Shown: positions 1-10,200 of the stretch, in pieces
How positions within the stretch are numbered: position 1 is the first letter of the stretch
Layout of the letters: each line of letters begins with the position of its first letter
DNA from: Mactra quadrangularis
Taxonomy: Eukaryota; Mollusca; Bivalvia; Venerida; Mactridae
Direction: 5' to 3'
DNA: 64,000 bases
NCBI GenBank assembly: GCA_025267735.1
Contig: CM046303.1
Location: 45,521,380 to 45,585,379, forward strand
Translations under genes and position numbers: made by a program
Notes under the pieces: generated by a model
Seen by the model: the letters and a program-made list of their open reading frames with translations, nothing else
Told to the model about the DNA's origin: nothing
Databases searched by the model: none

Positions 1-1224
1 TGGTTCATATTAAGGAATCTTGTTTTGAGGTAAAAATGTATAATGAATAAGAGGCTTTTATGTATAGCATGATTTGTGTAAGATTGATTAGGGTGAAGAA
101 CATTTATCAGAATTATAGTAACATCTCCTTAGATTCAGTGTGAACAAAACATTGTGTCAACTTGTATTTAGGTTGCGAAAAATCTCTTAATTTACGGAAT
201 TATTGATCTATAACTATTTTTGTTTATACTGGAATAGTGTCTACATGATAATTGAAATACTCCAGTACTCCAGCTCCACTTTTCTGAAAACTTGGTATAT
301 AAGTTCATGTTCAGCAGCAGATCTCTTTTGATGTTGCAACATGTGGTCAAAGGTCAAGGTTGCAATGGAAATTAATATTTTGACTTCATAATTTCATTAA
401 CATGAAAACAAAAGAATGTTGTCCCCTTCCTTTTTCAAACTATGCCAGGTTAGACTATACTTGAAAATCAATCTGTTGACTCTGGGGTCACTTTGTCAAA
501 GGTCAAGGTCATTTAGGTTGTTAATGCTAGAACACTGCATGCATGTTTTCCAAGAACCAGCTTAAACCAGCAAAATACCCCTATAGCCTATTGGTAAAAG
601 TATTCAGAAACTAGTGTTACAAAAACAAATTGAACATTCCTAGTATAATGTGATTTCCAAACTTTTGTTTAGTTTTAGAAACTTCATGTACCTAAAAGAA
701 GGGTGAAGTTCAGTCTTAATTAAACATGACATTATGTCTGATTCTGAATTATTTTTCTCCCATATCTGAGGACATTGTTGTTTTCTTGTATTTAAAAAGG
801 AAGGATTTTCACTATAACTTTGACATTGTCATCTTATGGTCTGATCTGTTCCTAAACTAATTCTGAAGGTTTAAGTGGTATGTGTTACTTGTCTTATATG
901 GGGTACCATTGACCACTGAGCAAAAAAAAGAGATTCTAGCCTCCTGCTGCCTTCATCAGCACACAGGAAAATATGCATCAGTTTAATATGAAAGTTTGGA
1001 ATGTGTCAAGTGAATGCTGCTTGGGTGAAAGTTGTCAGGACTGGTCCCAAAATACAGGAACTTTGGTATTTGATAATGAGTGTGTTTCCTTTATAAAAGC
1101 TGCAAAAATTATAAAATTCAGGAGTTGCAGGATTTTTAAAATTTTGAGCACACTCTGTTTTTATAACAAATATTTGAGATGATCCCAGTGAGAGTGATAT
1201 ATGTTTTATATTGTATACTTTCAG

Positions 1225-1277
1225 CATTGTTGCTGCTGTATGACGTCACAAACAAGGCTAGCTTTGACAATATTAGG
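1225..1277 (+). CDS. RAB37: RAB37 internal exon (strand beta-4 region)
   Basis: Exon of 53 nt preceded by a pyrimidine-containing acceptor ending tttcag and followed by donor gtaaat. Two bases complete an Ala codon with the missing upstream exon, then 17 codons read LLLLYDVTNKASFDNIR, the strand and helix after switch II of Rab proteins. It ends in phase 0. Confidence 0.93.
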
Positions 1278-4200
1278 GTAAATATACACTTTACACTGTT
1301 CATTATTTATATACATTTCCAATTTTATGACCATGTAACACTATGACATGTCATTTAATCATGTCATATATTAAGGAGGGATGGTGGTTCTGCATTTAGC
1401 TGTCATATTAAAAGGAATGTTCTCATTATTTACTGGTTGCTTAGCAACAAGTGAAGTTAAATATTTTATGTGGGATTGTTGGGGTTTCACAGGTCGGAGT
1501 TTCATGAAGTGATCTAAAAGGCACGATATGGAATGGTAACCCTATCCTTGGAGTTTAAGGTGAAAGAAGTTCTGTATTCCATGACAACCCCAAATGGCTA
1601 GGCTGTAGTTACAGACTTCTTGTTTGATGGATATTTTTCTACTTCTAAGCATTTAAAACCCTGTAAATTTGCTATACTATTCCAAAGATAGATACAGGCA
1701 TACAGGGCTCGAATTAAACAAAAAATTGGACTCTCAAATTTCTGCGAGTTGATTTTATTTTAACTCGCAAAATGAAAATTATCGCTCACATTTGTTTCTT
1801 CAAATTTTAATAGCATATAAGTAACTATTCATACATGCAATATAAAAACAACATAGTGCTACATTTAACTAGATAGATCAAGGGCATTATTGTGGAATAG
1901 ACTAAAATATCCCAACTATCGATCTATCTGGCAGTTTCAATGCTGATTTGAGCCTTTTTAGTTTAGGCAGTAAACTGTTAGCGGTGATTTTAACTCGCGA
2001 ATATTTGCGAGTTAAAATAAAAGTTACTCGCAATTTTCAAAATCCACTCACATTTTGCGAGTATGCGAGCTTAAATTCGAGCTCTGATGTATATTTACTG
2101 CTGAGACTTAACAAACTGTCATTACATATTATTATGGATATTGACAATAAAGTACCCAGATGTATATATTGTCAGATGTATAGTGCGTAAATATTGACCC
2201 TGACCTTACCTTTCACATTTGCATCTAATTATCATCTACACATATCCCGGCGAAAATCAATACCACGCCTACTCTTCAGCTTGTTACCTGGCTAACCAAT
2301 GGCATTCAAACGGGAAACTCGTGTTCTTACTTTTTTAATTACAATTAATAATAAAATGGATGGGGGGATGGCGGTTGTGGGGCTGAAACCCTCAACCTTG
2401 AATTGGTAGCTATCCTCATCGTATAATCCTCTGGTCCGGTCTATGTGTAATAGACACTCATTGTACGCTTTAAATGTACTTTAAAATTAATCCCTGTGTT
2501 ATAATTACATTCGAACCTTGATGATATAATCTGATTGTTATCGAGCATTAATACTACATTCGTATTCAATGTAATGAATATTCTTGCATAAAGGTCAGGT
2601 CAGGGTCAATTTTTACGCACTATATAGTCCAGTGTTTCTCAACTGTCAATGTTCGAATAATTTCACAGTTTTTGAATACTAATTATCACATCATCACAAG
2701 TGTTAGACAAAGAACACGAAGTCACTGTAAAATTATGTATGTATTGACAGTTGAGAAAAAACGAACTATTCTATAGGTTGTTTAGGATAACTTGAGACAA
2801 ATGACTTGGTTTGTTTACATATTTTGGACTTGGGTATTATATAAAATAGAGAGGTCTGTTGATTTTGTGTAATGCCAGTATTAACCATGTCTTAGATGGG
2901 TGGAATGTGTGTTCTCGTAATAAATTTAATACATAAAAAAACACACTTATGATTGTTGATAATTACGCATACTGTACTAAGATCCAATTGTGTATAAATA
3001 TGGTATCATTATACCCCCGCTTCGAAGAAGAGGGGGGTATACTGTTTTACCCTTGTCTGTGCGTGCGTCCGTCCGTTACAAAATTTCCGTCGCAGTTTTC
3101 TCAGCAACTATAACATGCAGCAGCCTAATACTTTGCATATTGCTTCATCCCATAGTCCCATGTGGTGTAAAGCGATTTCATGCTCCTTGCTCATCTACTT
3201 CCTGTTTGTAGTCATATTTCTCACAGCGGGGGTATCACTAGTGAGCATTAGCTCACAGATTTACTTGATGTATTTTGTCTTAAGTTATCCTAAACAACCT
3301 ATACTGGAAGTATTTTCCTGAAGCTATTTAGAAACATTACAAAGTGTAGTAAACATTGATAGCACTTTGACTGATTCATGAGAGGGGCATAGTATGTTTT
3401 TTCTCAACTGTCAAAGCTTGAATAATTTCATGGTGACTGAATGCATTGATTTTGTACTGGTGGCCTAATTGTTATAAAATATATCTTGACAAAAACATAC
3501 CATACGGCATAAGAAGCTTTACTCGATCATAATACTTACTTTCAGAAACTCATGGATGTATCACAACAATAATTTTAACAAATGCATTCACCGTGAAATT
3601 ATTCATGTTATGACAGTTGAGAAAAAATAAAAACTATACCTTTGGTTATTTGGATTATATTTTTTTGGTCTGTTTTGTTATCCTTTTTAAAAGACGTGAG
3701 ATGACAGTAGTAATGTTGTAAAAGTAAAGGATATTGGTTGTTTAAAGTTAAGTATATTTGTCGTCTGCTGTCACTATGTTTACAAACTGTTTAAAACTGT
3801 TCTAAAATATCAATGATTAATTTTTCAAGTACCCTATAGGGAACAGTGTTGTTGATTTTCATGTGAAGTTGAAATTGTTGGAAAAGCTGCAACTTGGGAA
3901 AATCACAAGTTTTTTTGTCTGAAATGAATTAATATGTGTGCAGCTGCATGTATAACCATTACATTGTGAATTATCTGTTGCCTCAGTCTACTTAGTTAAT
4001 GGATTTAAAAATTTGTTATGAAATATTCAGTCCTTGATAAAGTCTGTTTTATTGTTTACTGTTTGTTTTGTTTTTTTATGATTTAAAGCCCCATTATGAA
4101 GAGTAACACTGTTTTGAACTGCAAAGAAAATAGACATTTATCTATTTCAAACACCTCTAATGAACAAGCTTTCTTATTAAACTCAAATATTGCTTTAATA

Positions 4201-7200
4201 TGTTTGTGTTATTTATTGCATTTCAATGTGGAAGTAGATCTAAACAGAAAGTAGAATTTGGTTGTCAATACTTGAAACAATAGTTTTGATCACAGTATGT
4301 TTAAGATAAAGTCATATTATATAGAAAAACTTAGTCGCTCTGAATTACATAATTAAGCTCTAAAACTATTATGGGTCAGGTATATTAAACATTAGCATAT
4401 AAATGATTATAGTGTGGTCTTATAAAAGTACCCTACTTTTTTTATAATGTTCACTTAGGAAGCAGAATATTTTGAACTGTTAATTGTTTCTGTAATACAT
4501 ATTATATTTTGATAGCTTCGGGGTTGTAAGAGAGTTTTCAAGTCTACGGTTAATGAATATATCTTCATATAGTGGCTTTAAACCTACAAATAAAATATTA
4601 TAATAGAATATTATAATTGTTGATGAACGTATGTAAACAGAAATTCACTTTGAACATTTTCTATCGGCTCAATTATAATTTATAAAACAAACATTCCATA
4701 TAATAGACAGTTAAATTGAAATAAATCTGCTCGTGCGTATTTTCAGGCAAAGTTTGGAATTCATTTTTGCTTAAATAAGACTTACAATTAGGTACTGTTT
4801 TAAAGGAATTAGATTAGATTTTTTTACTTTTGCTTTAGTTGAGGATCTTAAAAAGATAAATAAAAATCTCTTGCTTTCTATTCATGGATTTAATCCATGA
4901 AAATGCCTATACTTTATATAAATGTGAGTTATTTCAGCTCTAACATAGCAAAACATTATTGTTTAAGGATATTATTTAGTAATGTTTTACCAATTTCCTC
5001 CCAATATTGATATTTCAAGTTTCTTCTTCTACATAAATGGAAAATGATTTTACTTATTTTACAACTCAGCAGGCATAAATGTCGACAGCCTTGTATTTAT
5101 CATGAAATAATTCTTGGGAATGCATGTTCTTACCTTGTATTATAAACATCTGTGACTATAATGAAATTAAATTTAATCATGCAAGATTTGTTTTCAGAAT
5201 AGTGTGATTTTTCTAATAATGTATTTTTTCTAATAATGTCATGTTGTTTTGTTTTAGGCCTGGCTTACAGAAATAAATGAATATGCTCAAGAGGATGTTG
5301 TTATTATGTTGCTTGGTAACAAAGCTGATATGGCAGGGGAGAGAATAATAAAATCTGAAGATGGAGAAAAACTAGCTAAGGTTTGTTGAGTTTCCATGGA
5401 AACAAAAATATTACATAAATGAGATCCGTTATTTATGATATTTTTACCAGATTTATGAGGACATCATTATCACAGTGTTTTGGTGACATGGTTTGTGTGG
5501 AGATTAAGACTTATTGAGATTTTTTTGTTTTATTTTAGCTATTTTAGCACATTGCTTGAAGTTGCATATTTCTTCATACATGTTTGCTAAAAACAGCACA
5601 TGCCATATTTTGATTGTCATTTGTTGAAAAGTTTTGCTTTTTTGTCATGTGTTGTAACTTCATGCTTTAGCCTGATTGAGATACAAAATTATGTAATAGT
5701 GAACTGCTTGACTGGCTGTTAGGGCGTTAAAATCCAAACCTTAGGGTGTAACATTAGAAATTAATGATTTTAAAAATGATGATTTTATTTTTTTTATCAG
5801 TACTGCCAACTCGGTGTGACTGTCTGTTCATATTAATGGAACTTCAAAGCTTTATAAACATTATTTCTTGTAATATTTTACAATTGTTGTCAAAGAGCAA
5901 AACAATAATCAGGGTTACATCTTTACATGTTAGTTTTTCCATGTTTTTTGTTCATGATTACCATTATTCCCAGAGTTGATGTTTGTTTTCTGAGGGATGT
6001 ATTGTAACAAACAGTTTCATTAAAAATCTCCTCCCTTGGTACAAAGGTCTGCAAGATTTGCCATTTAAAAAAAATGAGTTAAAAATTATTTTTTAATTGA
6101 ATTGTGTTCATTTTAAGGTTTTTAATCAGTGTTTTTTTCGTCTAATCAAAAATGCCAGTGTAGTGCAGATGTTTCTTTCTTTTTGCATGAAATTTCACGT
6201 TGTTAACAAGCAACACAAATAATATCTGGTAAAAGCAGTTCTCGACATTAATTTTACAACATAGGTTGTAATAGCTGTATGTTTTGTTTGCCCAAATGTT
6301 ACTAGCAGCACCAAGTTGTCTGAACCCAAATATAGGTTATCAGGGGCAATGGGATGACCTTTAATGTTGAACCCTGTCAAGCACTCAATATAAAGTAAAA
6401 CAATGCCATATGAACCAACCAGTGATTGTCATACATGAACTCTGATATTTAGAGTGTAAAATTTAACCAAGATTTTGTCATTTTTACCTTGAAGCACTTG
6501 TAATGTTAGTCAAAAACATACCCAAGGCAGTTGATCTTCTGCAACATTTAATTACAAACTTGTTGATTTAAACCCTACTATCACTAAGGTTAGAATTTTT
6601 AGATCGACTTTAGGAAGTAAATGGAGAGCTCTCCTACTTGCCCTAGACGTTCGGGTCCATATTTCTGGCTTTTGTGCAGTTAAATATATGTTCCTTATTA
6701 TCAACCTCATCTCATGTGACAAGGTTCATAACTCCAAATACATTTTTTCAGAATTATCTCCCCTTGAACTTAGAGTTGTCTTTAAAAAATGTTTGTTTTA
6801 CTGCAACTGTTTTTCTTCTTTAGGAATTGACTTCAAACTTTAAATATATGTTCCTTATTATCAATCACAACTCATGTGACAAGGTTCATAACTCCAAATA
6901 CATTTAATTTCAAAAATTATCTCCCCTTGAAGGTAGAATTTTTTTTCAAAAAAATATTTTTTTTTTGCATGTTTTATTTCTTTTAGGTATCAACTTCAAA
7001 CTTTAAATGACTATATGTTCCTTATTATCAACCACATCTCATATGACAAGGTTCATAACTCCATTTTTTTCAGAATTGTCTCCCCTTGAACTTATAATTT
7101 TCTATCATAAATATTATTTTTACTGTAACTTCTTTATTTCTTAAGGTATGTACTTAAAACTTAAAATATTTTTTCCTTATCATCAGCCACATGATGTATG

Positions 7201-10200
7201 ATAAGATTCATAAGTCTAGCACACATTTGATACAAAATTATTTCCCCTTGTTACTCATGAATGTTTGTTACTTTTTTTTACTTTCGGCGATTTCGCAGAA
7301 ACTCTTAAGTTATACCACAAGTTGAAAACTATCGACCATTCAAATGCCTCACCAGTTTAACCTGCGGAGTGATACACATGTCTGATATACTACACAGTCA
7401 GTGATAAAAGTAGTTCCGTCATCTTGTTAATACACTAAGCAGTATACATGTACCTAGTAATCAATGAAGTGTTAATATCAACCACAGCAAATCAAAGGTT
7501 TAAAATCCATGTTGAGAAGTATATGTAGTATGCGCAATAAAATGATTAGTATATTGAAAGTGTATGTAGCTGTTTAATGTAATGATACTGCTGTCATTCA
7601 TTGTATTACTTGAAGTTTAAGTTGTTTTACGGTATTGTACCATAATTATAATACCTACTGAATTAAATTTGTGACAAAGTGTAAAGGAAAAACTGTACTT
7701 CCAAGATTTTGTATTGGAAAAAAAGAGGAAAATAAATCTTTGTATTTTGAACTGATAGTATTTGCCAGTAATACAGGGTAGGATTAACATTTCACCCTCA
7801 TTTTTGCACTGCTCAAATCGTACTTGAAACTTCTGTTCATGGAGTGATATTTAGTATGGGTTTGTTAGATTTTCAATGTGAACCAAAGTCTTTCTGTATT
7901 TCAATACTTTGATATAATTTTGTTTACTCAAGCACCCCGATTAGTCAAGCATGCTGTCTCTACTGACAGCTCTTGTTTAAAATGAAGTTGAACTTATCTG
8001 TAGCTCAACTTGTATAGTATGTAAAGGTATTGATGTCTTTGAGTCATATCACTCATCCTTGCTATCTCAGTCAATAGCACATCTGAATACAAATCGAAGG
8101 GTTGTGAGCTTGATTTCCAGGCAGGACTTAAATACTAAAAATTGTAGAGTTTGTTTATAATACTATTTTTATGATCACTAACCTGCCTACCTCAGTTATC
8201 AGTCACGGTGTTTAGAGTTTGCATATGACTTGTTAAAAGCTTGGGTCTAGAGACTAGGCCTATCTAAGGACTGTGAGTAGGACAAATAATGGCTGAAATA
8301 TGACTTTAAAAATGTGCTTTGTTAATGGCTTGGGTCCAGAGATCTTTGCCTTTTTAGTGAGTAGGATGACTGACAGCTGTTGTTTAATTAAAGAAAAATG
8401 ATGAAATGTGGTGTCAAAGTTAAAGTAGGAGCAGTTGTCCAGTGGTAGGACACATGCTTAGGGATCGAGAGGTCCCGGGTTCAAACCCCACTAGGGGCAC
8501 TGCTAATTTCCTTGAGCAAGAAATTTACCTACAATTGTTCCATTCCACCTTGTTGTAAATGGGTACATGTAATGTGAGGGATCACCTGCCTGAAGGAGAT
8601 TTCAATGATTAGGAGTTGTTGTACAAAATTTTAAAGCTGAATATGTATAGAAGCAGACTTTAAATGTTCTTGACAAATTTTTGAATACCTAGATTTTGAC
8701 ACAATGTGGTATATTAATGCTAGCCTTCAGATTACAGTCTCATATTGAAACAGCAACTCTCTAGGGAATGGCATTGTTTGATTACATCTATTTTATTCCA
8801 AATTACATTCCGTGGATATTTTGTCTGAAGATTGTTATACAATCAAGAAGAAATTTGTTTATTTTACAACATAGTGTGTGTTCATGATATTTCTTTTATA
8901 ACCAGTTTATCCCTTGTGATTTTTTGGTTTGATTGTAAAGTTGATCATGTGACTCTCTCAGACACATTCACATTCAGTTTTACTTTCTCATATATTTCTG
9001 TGTTTGGTTTTTAATTGTAGACATCCAGTTTTTTATGCTTCTATTATAATAAGAAAAAAACTGTGGTAGCAGTATAATGGCTGGTCTAGCTGATTGGGAT
9101 TTTATGAGGTGAAATGCCCTTAGAAGTTTTCAAATAATACATTAAATTGTTGAAAATAGGATTCAGTCATGATTATGAATGTAAATTTATAATTTCTAAG
9201 TTATTGGTTTTCGAGAACTTATTATTTGACAAATTAGTTATCATACTGTTGTTATTTATTTATAACTTTTTTTTTAAATTTCGACCTTTAATGACTTTTA
9301 ATGTTGCCATTGATCTTTTCCCAACCATGTTTTAATATTTAATATTGATGTAGATACAAAAGCCACAGCTGGTTGGGGTTATTTCTAATTTCTTGTATTT
9401 GATTAATTTTGAACAAAAAATTATCGAAATGTACTGCAAATTTACAAAAATATTCTTAAGTCAGGAAAACAATATTTTGATGAATTTATAATTCTCTAGA
9501 AATACAGGTCAGTGTTTTATACATGATCTTCAAGGTGAAAAGTTCTGATAATTCAGGCCTCTTAGCAAAACCTTAAAAAACCTTCATTTTTGAAAAAAAA
9601 TTAAATCATTTTTTACAAGAGAAACCTTCAAAATGAAAAAGAAACCTGTGTTACAACCCGTTTTGTAATAAAAACCCGAATTATAATAATTATTACAAAA
9701 CAGGTTATTACAAAAGGGGTTGAACATACCGACCTGTTTTGTAATAAAAACCCAAAATGTAATAAAGTGTCTAGTTGTATTATTTTAAGTATAAAATTTT
9801 ATACTTAAAATAATACAACTAGACACTTTATTACATTTCGGGTTTTTATTACAAAACGGGTTGTAACAAACCTGTAATTTGCTTTGTAGCACTCAACAAG
9901 CTTTAATTCTGAGAAAATGAACCATTATTAAACCTTTATTTTTAATGAAGCTTGCTAGGTGGCCTGGATAATTTAATCTTTGTCTATAAATGTAAAAGTT
10001 AAAGATTTCTGTCTTTATAAACGTAAGACAATGTTCATTTAGTAACGTAGGATGTGGGTTGAAAAGTGTACCAGTAAATTAGATCAGCATATTGTGACAG
10101 ACTAGGAGGAGTATTGATTCCCAGAACACTTGAAGACATTTTTCTTAAAATTTTATCCTATAATTTGTCAGTGAGTTTAAAACAGACTGGAAGAAAGACT

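Noticed and set aside
1225..1277. CRE-like tgacgtca as a regulatory site
   Set aside because: It is inside the RAB37 coding exon and spells the conserved Tyr-Asp-Val-Thr, so protein coding explains it.
2990..3321. Overlapping ORFs encoding a hydrophobic cysteine-containing peptide, also found at 50614-50907
   Set aside because: The shared peptide arises because both loci carry the same dispersed repeat. There is no start context, and different frames run through the same DNA.
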